From Phallusia mammillata (lineage: Eukaryota; Chordata; Ascidiacea; Phlebobranchia; Ascidiidae): a stretch of 64,000 bases of DNA. The notes beneath the pieces are model-generated. The model saw only the letters and a program-made list of their open reading frames with translations, ran no database searches and was not told the DNA's origin. Below, one piece after another: positions 32,701 through 45,805 of this stretch. The stretch is from contig QLIY01000616.1 of the NCBI GenBank assembly GCA_003260075.1, positions 32,959 to 96,958 on the forward strand. The letters run 5' to 3'. The translations under genes and the position numbers were made by a program. Position 1 is the first letter of the stretch, and each line of letters opens with the position of its first letter.

Positions 32701-35700
32701 ATATCTGGGTTGTGTAAATGAAACTTTATTAGGGATATACGATCTGATAATATCTTGCGCTTGACGTTATCCCTCCACAACGCGTTAGAATAAATCAAAC
32801 GTACATAAAATATTCATTAGTCATTGGATATAAAAGTGGTTGATTCATTAAAAAAAATAACATGGTCATCTTTTTGGTTTGCAACTGCATTTTACAATAT
32901 TTTTAAGTTAGTTGATGTTTTTTGGCTTACGAAAACCCACTATGAAACAGCAAAAACGTATACAAAATGCAAGCGGTCTGGGTACGCGCATAGGCGGAAT
33001 TTGATAAACATTGGAAGAAATATCCTTCTTAATCACGCTACAAAAAGTGATACACACCTGACTATTTTTTGGTCATGGTCGGTGTGCTTTTTCTGGAGGA
33101 CCTGAAATGTGGTGGAGGTTGTGCACTCCCCTCCCGTCCCTCCATTCTGTGTCGCTACTACGGGAGAAGATCCTGATGAGGCGGATGAAGAAGTGATGGG
33201 GATGGGGATCTCATTTTCCTCCATGTGCTTGTTGTAAGCCTTGATCATCGCAATTTCGTCGTATTCCCCATTTTCCTCTGAACGAAAGACACGAATCTTG
33301 TTGAAACTAGAAAAGTGGCTTTCTGATATACTTCAATTTTATATATTCTATACGATATTTACCAATTTACTATACTATACACGATTGTATCTACATGTAT
33401 GATTGTTTTTGCAAGCAAAAACGAATGGGTCCCCACACACGTGTTTATGCAGATATACGGTAAACCTATGTTGCAGTTATTTTTAGATTCTTAAGGACAA
33501 TTTTTTTACAAAGCATTAACTTAACTTTAAAAGTTTTTGTCCGTATTCTTTTTGCATCATTATTGTCATATAATTACAAAAAATCGGTGAAAAATGAACA
33601 GGGAATATACTTTCAATTTAATCTCTTGCTTTGACCTAGATATTGTCGTTCAAGTTCAGTTTTAAACACATATTTTCCTAGAAAGCCTTAACTGTTATAT
33701 TAGACACTATATAAAAAAGTCGTTTGCTACAAAGGTATACATAACAACTTGTTTTTCACTTAACATTGTTTCGCAAAAACGACCGTTTAATGACCTTTTG
33801 ACACTGTTTTTAACATCATGCAGTCCTTAGTGTTTAACAATACCGTTCAGCCTAATTTATACATCACTTAAGTACTGATTCTTGAATTGATTTGTCAAAA
33901 ATAAAGAAGATACGTTATGACGAAAAATTCTTAACTGTGTTGTAATGCCTACAAGTTGACCTTTAGTGACCCGTGGTTATGCGGCGGCCAAGCTGACAAC
34001 GAGAATTTAAAGACCAATTATCGCGGCGTTTGAAAAAGTTAAGTTTATTTTTTCATAGTTATGTTGATCAACGACGTTTTGCCTGACATAAACGAAACCG
34101 AAGTACGTTTATCGAGTTTAAATTACGTCTTAGGTGTAAAACCTTCGCCAAAACTGAAAATGCGCGTGATAACTCAATAAAACGACACAGCATTGCTACA
34201 CAAAAAAACAGCTGATTTCTAATCACCCAAACGACTGTCTCGTAAAACGTCTGTCCAGACGTCAAGCTGAGCACTCCCGCTCTGCCGCCTTAATCGTAAA
34301 CCAGTGAATTCCTCCCTTGGGACTTATATCTGACTGATAGCGTACACATATTATGGGTTGTAAAGGTAAATACTTTAAATCAGTGGTTCTTAACCTGTGG
34401 GTAATTACCCCCAAAGGGGTAATTTGGCATTTTAAAAGGGGTAACATACATTTTCTGTTATAGTTATCTTTAGATTCTTGATAATCATTATTGTAACCAG
34501 CAAACATTTTGTAATGAGGGTCAAATTTATTCAAAATAATTCCATAAAAAGTCAATCTTAATAGATTTCTCGGCGTCATGCCACATTTTCAAAATAAAAA
34601 AGAAGTAACTTCGACAGCAAACGTTGTCATGCGCTTCTACTCCAAAAGTCTCAATTTGTTTCACTCATAACCATGCTATTTGTGATGTCATAAAACTAGA
34701 ACTAAAGTCTCTCGTAAACATCTGTTTTGTATACAATTGAGTCCAGTTAGTGATAGGCATCATAGGCGTGAGGTAGCATTTGTTGTTATTGTAGTAGTAA
34801 GGCTAATTTAGACCCCAAAAATATTAGATAATGTTTTTCTGAAAAGGGGTAATTGATATCCATCAAAACATTTTGTGGGTAACAACAGAAAAAAGGTTAA
34901 GAACCACTGGTTTAAAGGGTGGAAAATGGGTGAATCCGGAAAAAAGATACAAAATTCTTTAAAAAACCTTACATTGCACCAAGCAACAAAACAAGAAATT
35001 CCAAGACGCTGTACTTTAGTCAGTACANTAGTCAGTACAGCCGTTTCAAAAAATTTACGTTTTGGGGGCCTGTGGGTGAACCGCTGGGTCAATCGGAGTC
35101 AAACTTCAGGAGGATCAAATTTAGATTATTAACTAACATCTCTTTAAATTTGAATAAATTTAAAGCACTCTTTCTTGACCAAACGCGTCTCACAAACCAG
35201 CGTTAGACAGAAAAAAGAAAAAAAGAAAAAAAGAAAAAAAAATACGGACAAAAACAATATGTGTCCCCTTCAGGGAAGGGGACCCATAAAAACAGCACAG
35301 CATAGTGCAGGTGCACACAGCTACGGTAAAATCACGTAAGTTAGCTGTGTCGTGGTATAATGCTCCATAACCTGCGGGCAAAATGGAGCACTTCAAACAC
35401 CAAAATCCGAGCACAAGGTGTACTCGATTACATCATGACTAACCACGTTTATCCGGTGAAAGCAAGAAACCTGTATTACTTAAGTATTGCAGCTAAGTCG
35501 CCACCACCAAATGTGGAATTCAGTTCACTAAATATGACTAAGGGGTATTCGAGCTGTTTACATGCGTTCACGATTTTGAAACCTCAATAACGAAACTGTT
35601 ACCACCGAGTATTGTGGGTATCTTTATAGCAGGGTCAAAACAATAGTGTCCATAAGGGAGTTTACGCCGGTGTATTGTCTGCAGCGATTTCAAAGGCGAG

Positions 35701-38700
35701 CGGGGGACGGAAGGAAGATAACTTGCGAAAACAATCGAATTTTCGAAAAACTTCCAATGAAAACCACTGAAAAGCAGGGCGATGCGGCAATTCTGCCAAT
35801 TGCATGTGGAATTGGTTTGGTTGTTACAAGTTTTGTTCCAGCATAGATGCGTCATAGATTGCACCTGGAGTGAAGGATCAAGCATTAGAAGTAGGGCAAT
35901 GTAGATAAACACCTTTTTTCCCAACTATTTTGGAAGTGCAATATAGCTGAACACTTTTTCTATGGTGTGCAACAGCATGGTAAAACTTGTAAACATTTGT
36001 TTAACTTTTAGATTTCCAGAGTGTGCAAAAAATTGACTTCTGTCTGAAAAAACATTGGACAGGGCGAGTACCAGCGAGAGTTTGTTTTCAACATGGAATT
36101 ACTGTGGCCCATTTGCCATCCTGTAGAAATTCAAAACGACTTTGGCCGAAATTATGCGGAGAATGAAATACATGGAATCAGAATGTGAATGATATTTCCT
36201 ACTAAATGTGAATGCCAATGACCGCATCTGATGTAAGCCAGTTTGTCTCCTGAACAATTTGACATTTGCTACTGAGGTGAAACAAGTTCGGAATAAGATT
36301 ACGAATACGGTCAAGTAAAGCCTGTACTGTAAAAGTCAAAAGAACGTTGGAACTGCCAATGACAACCAAAGTTCCTTTGCACTTGCTGTACACTCTGGTT
36401 ATGCTATGAAATATATTTTATCCAATGCTCTACTAAGATAAATGTTAAATGCTTAACGTTGCTACCGTTGCACTCCAAAAAGCAATGAAATGGTTGCTCG
36501 TTTATCATTGTATGGTCAACTTTTGTTTATGTTTCACAGCTTCATTGAGCGTCGAGGCGCTTTTAAATACACGCTTCATGAAACATCTTGCGTTTGTGTT
36601 CAGGTTGGTTGCTTGTCAGTTAAGGAACTTGCTAAAAAGCTATCAAGACCTTTTCCCACTTTACAGTTACACATATTTCAACACTGTTGAGTTGTAAGTA
36701 TCTCTGATGTAGGAGTATGAACCCAGCCCCAACCCGAAAGTACACGCCTGAATCTGGTCAAACCACTTTTTTTAAAAAATAAGCGTGAAATATGTTCCAT
36801 TTGCCAATATGAAATTATGCAGCACAAATGTGGTTGAGTACCAGGTCCGATTTAATAACGCTATTTTTTAAACTTAGGCACAAACCCACCTGGCCCGAAT
36901 TACATCTGAGATGAACGAATCGAAAAGTTGATTGGCCAAAAATGAGTTTGTGAAAGATGTATTTTGCGTCATTACTTTGGTTTAAAAAGAACTTATCGAC
37001 GCTGCATGTTTATATTGCGGCAACAAAACAACGTGCAAACGTGCAGACTAAAGATAAGATATGGGCGTTTATTTGTGCAATGTCAACGTATATCACGTTC
37101 ACACGCTCATGTTCCCACACTATATGATTAGTCGACGCACTGGCAGACTACAAATTTGCACAGAATGTGAATTCATTATGTTCAGATTGGGATGTTAAAC
37201 AAGGCGTGCAAACAAAACTGGCAGGTTCGAAACCGAAAATCTTTCACGCTATTGACAGCACAGCGCTTCAGCGAACGTCGTGTCTGGCATATTTTCCCGG
37301 CTTGAGTTAAGCGCATTGGTAGCGATTCATATGCATACACATCGACCACAGAATTTTTGCAGGGCAATCGGTGCGGTTTCTGCGACCAGAAACAGCTCGT
37401 TTTCAATTTTAACTACCAGAGCAGAGAGCTTTGAGTATGCGCAGATTGTTTTGGGCTGGATTTCGTCGGAATTCTTTGCAATTTTTGCTCCGTCTGCCTC
37501 AGGTGCGATTGACGGTTTCAATTTCCCGGGTGTGCCGCTTTTAAGGTCGTGCACGGGCGGTGTTAAGTATTTTTTCGCGACATATCGATCAAACCAGACT
37601 TCTTCTATTCAGTGCCCAAGCCGCCACTTTAAAAGGTTGCCTGAATGGTAGGAAGTGGTATCGTGCACAATGAAGTAAAACCACCACACACTTTCCTTGA
37701 AGGCCACAAAGAAACAATTAGGCGGTAAAAGCATTCCGTTGTCAAAATATACCAAAATTTTGACTACAACCTTTTTGACTAAGTCTATTAAGGTCCAAAT
37801 GTCCTTTTTTGTCTTGCAATAAGTAATTAAACCAAACATTTTTGATTACGAATGGCATTTCATTCTAAAACATAAGCTTGGTGTTTCAAACACTTACGAT
37901 TGCCCTTGTTTTGTGTGCAGCAACCTTGCGAACAATGGATAGTATTGCGACTCATAAATAAATGTCACATTTTAAACACGTAATATCATGAATACATATA
38001 ACCCTTTACACAAAATTTTAGGATTTCCATGAAAACTTGCTTGTGAACTTTGACCTGTACTTCTTACAAGTTAATAAAGGTGCTGAGTTCAAACGCCTAC
38101 ACTTTTCGCGCGCCAAATGTTTTTTATGGGCAAGACATATCACTTGGAGATCTTATCTGAGCACAAACCGACCAGGATACTCACGTTTAAAAATTCATTA
38201 GCTGCGAACTGTCACGACAAGATCGTCCAGCTTGCAAAATTGTCAACCAGTATAAACAACCGTGTTCATTGTACTGCATATATTGTGTACAACGTGTGCA
38301 TTTCGTTTTCTCTTGTTTAAGGCGTTGCCATAGTTACAAAATTGCTAGCTACTGAACCAAGCTGCAACTTAAAATTGGGCATGGGGTACGCTTCTATTCA
38401 ATAAACTAGGGGTGCGGCATACCACAATAACCAGTTACGGCAAAAAACGATACTCATTTCTGACAAAAGGTTGTCCAACGGCAATTTGTTAACATAAATA
38501 TTAGCCGATCCGATCACGCGATCCCAAACGCAAATCTACAGTTTTTATGTCCATTTTATTGTAATTACTCACAGTCGGGCAACAAAACCAGTATTGACGC
38601 ATGTGAAATTCGTTTTAACTTGCGGAGAAGCGCAAAGCCATCACATGCAACCAAAGAAATGCGTCAGAGTGACTTTGCTGGTATAATTCGTGCAATGAGA

Positions 38701-41700
38701 GATGCTTGCGCAAGAGTAGACAACGATGTTTTGTGAGTGTGTGTGTGGGGCCCAGATAGATAAGCACAACTTTAAGTGGGTATTTTAAATATCCCACGGT
38801 CCCACTGCAACGCCTACAGAGGATCAACAATTGGCGTTTGTGTTGTTTACTGCATGGTGAAAAACAAAATCAATCACACAGTGAATCAATAGGAACCGAC
38901 TAGACCGCGACTCTTCAAAATTAAGAGTACACAGTAATTTGAAGAAAGAGATGCCAATCATTTCCTCACTGTTACATCGGATGAAACTATTGTGTATTAC
39001 TAACCCACTAGTTTCAACAGTAGATTAAAAATATTTGCTAACAAGAACTTCCGCCCCACTGTTTAAACACATATAGAAGATTTTATTTGTTTGTGTAAGC
39101 AGCAATTTAAACTCAATTAACTTACTGATCCAAACAAAATAAGAACCAATTACCAATATTCTAGTTTTACTTGAATTTACAGAGAAATCATGTTACATAT
39201 ATATCCTCTTCAGTGATACTTCAACTTCTATGTGTATTAGATTATGTATGTATATATATATATGCACAGACTAACTAAATTGTCAATTATGTAATGAGTA
39301 AATGAAAATCTGTTTTTTTTTCAAAACTGTATATCTCCAGCAATATGTGCAAAATTGGACAATGTGGTTTTACTACAACATGTTAACATGATATTCTTGA
39401 TGGACAAAAAAAACTACAAGAAAAGGAAAAAGTAGCAAATTAGGCCGAGTAACCATAATATTGTGTTACCTGTTCCTGAAGCACTAGGTGTTTCATTAGT
39501 AAGGTCAGCATCGTAAATGTTTACACTGCTCAGTTCATCCTGGTCGTCCAAATCCAGGCCTGCCATGGATGTCCGTAACTGTACATAAATGTACATGTAA
39601 GGGTAAGGAAAAATATAAAATGTATTTTTAATTTAGGACCTAAATACACATGTTTCCTGTTTCAAATAATGTATCCAGTGTCAATGAAATTCAAGCAAAA
39701 GGGCATCAAGCTACTAAGATCTTTTTACGTTTACCACTGACAGATATGGTTTTTAAACAAAAACAAAACCAGTCTTTTATTGACCTTTTTTAATTTGGAA
39801 TTGCCAGAACATTCCACAATATATCAGCATGTGGTATTTGTTGGAAAATTAAAATAGACAAAGAATTTTAGCCAAAAATCTGTTGGAAATACATTTTTAA
39901 TTGTGTAACAGCACCCCGGGTTTCTGTGCACTCTGACTCACACACAGCAACTCAAAGAAGTCCCCCTAATTTCCTGTTTATGAGTGTTCAATTTCAGGCA
40001 ATTTGTTTCAAAAATATGAACGTCACCACCCACAGCAAGATATGATTAAAACAGCAGAACTAAATGAAGTATTTGCATCAAATAAGCATTTTTTTAAGTT
40101 GTTGCTACAAAACATAAAGAACTGTATGTTCTTTTCATTAGAAACAAATTTATCATTATAAGTTTACAAGCGAATAGCCAAAGTTGAACTATTCACTTCA
40201 GGGGATAGGTCAGTATATAATTGCTTGCTAATGTGGCAAATTGGTGGAAAAGTGCTCCTGATGTTTTAAGGTGAACATCCGCTAACTCCCTACATAAGAG
40301 GTAATTTACAGAAGCACTAATAGGCAAATGAAAGTCATTTATTTGAATCATAACTCATGCCTGGGGCTTTTTTGCCACCAGCTATGTGTTCAATTCAGAG
40401 GCTTGTCACTGTAAACAATTGGTTGTCACAACCTGAATCTGAAAGGTTAACCAAACATAATGTCACAAATTGCCTTTATAAGCAACGTGGGAGGTCAAAA
40501 CTGAAATAGTTAAACAGAATTAAATTTTTACACACTTGCAAAAAAGAATGATTGTTAAGCAAAACGAACTACTGCTACCATTCATAATACATCAACAGAA
40601 TTGGTATTGTAATACACAGACTTACCACTTAATTTCTACATCTATTAGTGTAAATTTGACTTTGAAACAAGTAAATTTGCAACTTTAATGTATGATCTAG
40701 CTACTTATTTTTACACAAAATAGCTGAAAAACATGTTGACTTCATCTAAATCCCCGCCTTACACAGTCATTTAACATGAGTGCAGATGTTTCAAAGCGGT
40801 AACATTTTTGTCAAATCTGATTGTGACAAAAGTCGTGTCAAGTTTAACACAAATATAGGAGAAATGGATTACTATGGCTGTCAAACCAGCATCAAGTGTC
40901 AAAGACCACCTGTGTTTGTCAGCAAAACATTTTTTTGTTATATTTTAGCAAGTAAAACAAAAGTATGTCTAGTTTGACAATAAAATTTTGGTTAAAAACA
41001 AAAGAAACAAATATCACCATAGGACTTGGTACAAAATAACATTCAAAGACCTAAAGGGCAAACAAAGCACAAAATCCATTCACCAGACAGATCTAGTTTC
41101 AGTTTCACTTCCTGAATTCTACTTATTTTTTAAAACACACATCTACTTACCATAGCAGCTGGGGAAAGATTCATGTTGTTGTCATCGATCTGCTTAATTT
41201 TGTCCTTGGCTTCTTGCAAGCTTTTCTGTAGAGCATCGTTGTGTTTTTGCAATGCACTTACTGTGCTGAGGAGATATTGAAGATGAATTTGTGTTGCACC
41301 TTCCATGTGCTTTTGAATGCCGTGCCGGGACAACTGCAAGATATAATATATGTTGTTGTAAATTGCCAAAGACAAACTTATGCCTGGAAGGGTAAGTTTT
41401 ATACTGAGAGGTTTCCCTTCAAATATGCAACATACCCACACATTACAATTGGGTTAAACTACCACTGACAAAAACATACATTGAATTTTTGCAATTTAGT
41501 ACACCATATGTCGGTTTTGTAAGTGAAACAAACAAACAGCTTCAGGGCATTCAAAACTGAACCACAGCAACATACATATTGAGTATCACAAGAGATTTGA
41601 TGATAACAGTGGATTAGTTGTGGTTCTGGTAAATTATCCAGAAAATTGAATGAATGCATCATATGTTTTGGACTTTTGAGAAAACAGACAAAAAATGATT

Positions 41701-44443
41701 CATACCCATTACCCATAGCACCCATAATGAAAACCAAACCTTAGCACATACATGTAAAGTACTTCCGAATGGAAGCAGCGCAACCTGTTTCAATTGGGAC
41801 ATCATTACCATATAAGATGCTTTACACAGGAAACATTCCAGTCATAACTGAACAGAAAATCAATAGTTAACAGCTTACCTCCAAATGGCAACCAACTTTG
41901 TCAAAAACACAGCGAATTGGAGCTTGAGGACACTCACCACTTACATGCTGATTTAGCTGCAAAACATAAATGCAAATAAATAGCAGATTTGCAAGGCTGG
42001 TGCCTTAATTTGTGTGATTTGCAGACAGGTTTGTTTACAAATCAAATATTTGTACATGCCTTGATGCTATTTAAATGACAAAGAGAGGGAGCAAATAGAA
42101 AACAGGATCAATCGATTAGAACACACATTATAACACATTTAAATAGTGCACAAAGTAACCAAAGAATTTGTTCAATATTTTAGGCATCTGGTAATGATTA
42201 ATATAAACATCCTCAACATTGCAATTACAAATTTATATCAAAAATAAAGTTAGCAACAACAATACTTGGAAGCTACTACACACAAGTAATGAGTAACTGC
42301 AATGAAGTTATTCTTTGTATAGGCAACCTGATACTGTGTTGTCAACCCACGAACCAGAACTGATATATGCAAATCATATGCCTGGAAAATTTTCGTCAAA
42401 TTTATACAACCAACACCAGCAATGCAGTTGTCAGATATACTTTCTTAAAACATGATGTTCGAGCAACTTTAAGAATTTAAAACTTTAACAATTCAAATTT
42501 CTAATTGCCCTGTTCCCATTGTTTTCCAACTAGTCTGTTGCTTAGAAATGTTTAAGTGAACTTACTCGATAGCGCTTAATTTGATGATGACAGTATTGGC
42601 ATTCCACTGGCTGATGTTGCTTACAATCTTCTTCATGCTCCTGATACAAAAAACTTTAAACTTTGAGTTTGCAAAGAACAATTATTTTGTACTTACAAAC
42701 AAAAATGTACAACTTTCAATATTTGTAAATTTGAATAAAGTAGTTTTTGGGAAAAAAACGTTTCTGGTGATAAATACAAAAAAATATCCAGAAAGCGAAA
42801 ATATATACTTTGATAATGTTAAACAACACAAAGATGGTATTATGTCTGTGCTTACTAATGCTTAGTCTGTTTTAAGGTAATATTGTCAGGAGTGTTTGCA
42901 TACTGAAAGGCATAAACAGTCAATTTATTAATTTATTGGTGTACTTACATTTTGAGCATTAAAGGGAAATTCTTGTTGACAAATAGAGCACATGATTGGG
43001 CGCATTGGACAAAGATCTGATTCGTGACGATCACAATCTTCTACTAACAACAGTTCACCACATCCGTGTTTGCAGGAAACCTTCCGAAATGGACATGCCT
43101 CTATGTGTTGCTGCAATTTAAGTTTTTATGATTACAGACTAAATGCTGTAATAAATAAAATCTACTCTGAGCAGCACTAAGTAACAGAAATAAGCAATTT
43201 TAATACTCTCAACTTAACAAAGCAAAAGCATGTCTTACAGACCAAGAACTGTTCTTGCAAGATGTTTTAAAACCAGTATGACAGCTTTATTAATAGCCAA
43301 AGGACATTTGCCTGTTATGGTCAATCCAAACACTTAATCAAATGCAAAAAAAGATAATAAAAGCTTAAAAGCTTGCAAAAAAACTACAATCAATTTCAAG
43401 TTTTTACCTCTATATTCCTCAGCTCTGACACAACATCACAGTTGTCGTTTGTACACCTGACTTTTAAATCAAGGACTTCTCGGTGGGCTGAACGATCTTG
43501 AAATAACTGCTTTGGAGATAAGATCATCTGATCTATCGGGCAGCGGGCTTTTTTTCTAAAATTTATTACCCATGACATAAAACTGTTTGCTTGTGATAAG
43601 AATGTTATAATTAGCATTGAAACTTGTTTACAGTAAATATATGTACAGTATGTGTATCACCACAATTCAACAATCATTATTTTTATGCTTGTTGTGTATA
43701 TTTTCTCTCTCTTAATTTAGCCTATATATATTTTATGTATAAATGAAAGTATAATTACATTTTTTTCTGAAACTAACTGCCAAAGATTTAATCAACATAA
43801 ACCTGAAGATATATTCTAAACGTTCCAATTATAGATAAAAATAAAATGAAGAAATGTCATACTTTATGCATCGCAAAATACAGAGATGACAAAAGCGATG
43901 ACCACAACCAGTTTGAACAGGATCTCTCAAAGCAAGCAAGCATATTGGACACATGTACTTGTTGTCAAGTGTTGGAATAAACTCATAATCATAACCTGCA
44001 AAAATTAAATTCAAGCATGTTGTGAACTCAACAAGAACGTTTTTCTGCATTTTGCCTCAACTCAAATACATTTTTCACTTAACTTGTACAACTGGAAAAC
44101 AACTTAACCAACGGTAAAAAGTGTTTATTAATGTCGTAAAAGCTTAGAATCAAAATCAAATTGATAATGTACATGTAATTTGACAGACTTTTTTGCACAT
44201 TTACAGAGAATTTTTTGGTAAACACTGGAATACAGTTTAGGATGGACGATGAAATCAACTGGATTATGGAATTAGAACCACAATTAGTTGATTGCATTCA
44301 TAAAAGTATGTTATCTATGTTATCTAGGACATACCCACTGTTGTGTTATCATCAAATCCATTTAGTTCATTGGTTAGGACATCAGGTGATGATACAGGTG
44401 ATGCCCTTTCAGTGCTGCGTGGTATTCCAAGTTTTACCGACAT
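26719..44443 (-). CDS. TRAF6: TRAF6 orthologue, 13 exons
   Basis: Exons: 44443-44335, 43995-43863, 43555-43408, 43110-42949, 42640-42566, 41956-41879, 41333-41151, 39578-39470, 33277-33058, 32116-32000, 29171-29082, 27841-27664, 26931-26719. Phases agree throughout; the protein is 604 aa (human 522). Domains in order: N-terminal tail then GYDYEF and the RING ([20 protein letters not shown], ..[11 protein letters not shown]) at ~40-90; four to five TRAF-type zinc fingers (e.g. [17 protein letters not shown]) to ~235; a long linker; coiled coil in exon 10 ([14 protein letters not shown]..); MATH domain in exons 11-13 ([55 protein letters not shown]). TRAF6 is the E3 ubiquitin ligase adaptor downstream of Toll/IL-1 and TNF-type receptors, making K63-linked chains with UBC13. 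Exons 7-9 add ~170 residues not matched in human, including a Ser-rich stretch. The intron after exon 10 uses a GC donor (GCAAGT). The last exon is much more GC-rich than its surroundings. Confidence 0.93.
27023..31283. repeat. Four short duplications at C10-C11 runs in TRAF6 introns
   Basis: 27023-27139 / 27153-27270 around C27143-27152. 28027-28073 / 28227-28273 after C28216-28226 (here the first copy continues ~140 bases before the run). 29522-29583 / 29593-29654 around C29583-29592. 31023-31147 / 31159-31283 around C31149-31158. All are near-identical direct repeats and lie outside exons. A (CAAA)n/(CAGA)n microsatellite is at 27608-27642. Confidence 0.85.
33304..33835. repeat. Dispersed repeat in TRAF6 intron, partner at 63470-64000
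   Basis: From AAACTAGAAAAGTGGCTTTC to GACCTTTTGACACTGTTTT the sequence is near-identical to 63470-64000, and its first ~265 bases to 62382-62650. In minus-strand sense it ends 27-30 bases before the acceptor of TRAF6 exon 9. In the other gene it contains the acceptor itself (CCACTTTTCTAG). No ORF. Confidence 0.75.
34381..34909. mobile_element. hAT-like miniature element in TRAF6 intron
   Basis: Ends CAGTGGTTCTTAACCTG and the complement CAGTGGTTCTTAACCTT. Flanking 8-mers CTTTAAAT and GTTTAAAG match at 6 of 8. It contains N35028-like assembly noise only downstream. Non-autonomous. Confidence 0.75.
36410..37475. repeat. Dispersed repeat copy 2 in TRAF6 intron
   Basis: Longer partner of 12080-12715, with the same blocks in the same order. 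On the minus strand, 37555-37327 is open (75 codons from ATG) and its residues [15 protein letters not shown] then [11 protein letters not shown] align with NETQSKTICTQSQL...[11 protein letters not shown] of the other copy. Most differences keep the frame, which suggests a once-coding segment of a transposon. Class not recognised. Confidence 0.6.
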
Positions 44444-44879
44444 TGCAAACTTAAACTCAAAGCCATAAACAAGAACTAGAATCAATAGTCAATTTCCACC
44501 AAGTGTTTGCAGTGGTTTGAAACCTTAGTTTTTGTAAGCTGTTAAGTTGTACTAACAAACGAAAACAAAATAGCAAAATGTCTTACTGTACTCGGAATTG
44601 GTACACTAATAACTAATATTTTATGTTTTATCATAAACATTACTGCCAAGGTAGTGGATGTTTCAAACATGTACTGATGATGACAACAGAGATTGTCGAA
44701 ACGTCTACACGATGTATTCTATATACACCACTACCTTGGCAGTAATGTTTATGATTAAACTACTTTTCAAGTCCGTGCATAGTGTTCCTAAATATATGTT
44801 TTGCTTATTAGTTGTGTAGTCTTGTGTTCATATGCAAGACTTTTTTTAAAATGCTTGATTACTGATACTATCCCTTCAT
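44444..44879. other. 5' flank of TRAF6 with a perfect-arm palindrome
   Basis: Arms AAACATTACTGCCAAGGTAG.. (about 44635-44659) and their complement (about 44728-44751) enclose ~70 bases with GATGATGACAACAGAGATTG and TCGAAACGTC. This is a fold-back miniature element. The rest is unremarkable. Confidence 0.6.
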
Positions 44880-45577
44880 CAGTGATGGGGAGACTCAAGT
44901 CAAGTCCGACTCAAGTCACCTTTTTCAAAGACTTGACTCGAGTCTCAGCTGTGAAACGACTCGACTTGGACTCGTGATATTAGAGACTCGACTTGGACTC
45001 GGACTCATTATTTTACCAACAAAACAGAAATTTCTTATAATGGATAACCTGTTCGGTTGGCTTCAACCAAACAACAACAGCAATTTACTGTGCGATGCAA
45101 AGTTTTTACTTAATTTTAAGGTAACGAAGTCGCTGCTACATGCACAAACTTTCTTACGCTGGCATTAAGCATTGTACTTATTGCTTGCTTTAAGGTCCGC
45201 GAATGCAGTACATGTCAAGGCCAAGTATTCGCTTTCAAGCGATTATATTTCTGTACAAACGCTCTAGCGCATGCTGTGAAAATATTTTTGGGATTTCAAA
45301 AACTCCTCTGAAGAGATTGACGTTCTTGTTTACACTGTTTAGTGAGTGTCAATTAACGTCTTTCATTAGAGTTGACCCAACTCTAAGAAAGGGACGTTGA
45401 TGGGATTTGTTCACTGTAATGAAGTTGGGTCCGTAAAAAAGTCGCGATGAACCATTCAAATGGAATAACTATCCAAACCTTTAGCCTTTCCTTGCAAAAA
45501 CTTTTTGGAACATGCCTTGACGAACCGCTAATGACTTGACTTGAGACTCGACTAAAAGGACTCATTACCCAACCCTG
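44880..45577. mobile_element. 698-bp hAT-like element with perfect 8-bp target duplication
   Basis: Flanked by CCCTTCAT at 44872-44879 and 45578-45585. Ends CAGTGATGGGGAGACTC and the complement CAGGGTTGGGTAATGAGTC. The subterminal parts are full of GACTTGACT/GACTCGAGTC motifs in both orientations. No transposase ORF. Confidence 0.85.
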
Positions 45578-45805
45578 CCCTTCATACCAAAAAATAACAC
45601 AAAGTAATAATGTAAAATAAACTATTTTGTAACCTTTTTGTATTGACTTATTACTACAAAATATTAACTGCTGTGGTGCCTGAACATTTACATCTACTAA
45701 CAACGGAAAGTAAATGAGAAACTTTCATGTGACAACATAACACCGAATTATGTTGGCTGGTTTGTGCCAATTAACTCATTAATTTATTCAAGCGGATCCT
45801 ACACT

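Noticed and set aside
34808-35132. ORFs spanning N35028 and a hAT-like end
   Set aside because: They translate transposon terminus sequence and an assembly gap; TAGTCAGTACA is simply duplicated around the N.
36449-36697. 82-codon ORF in a TRAF6 intron
   Set aside because: Lies in the insert of a dispersed repeat, unspliced, with no partner in the other copy.
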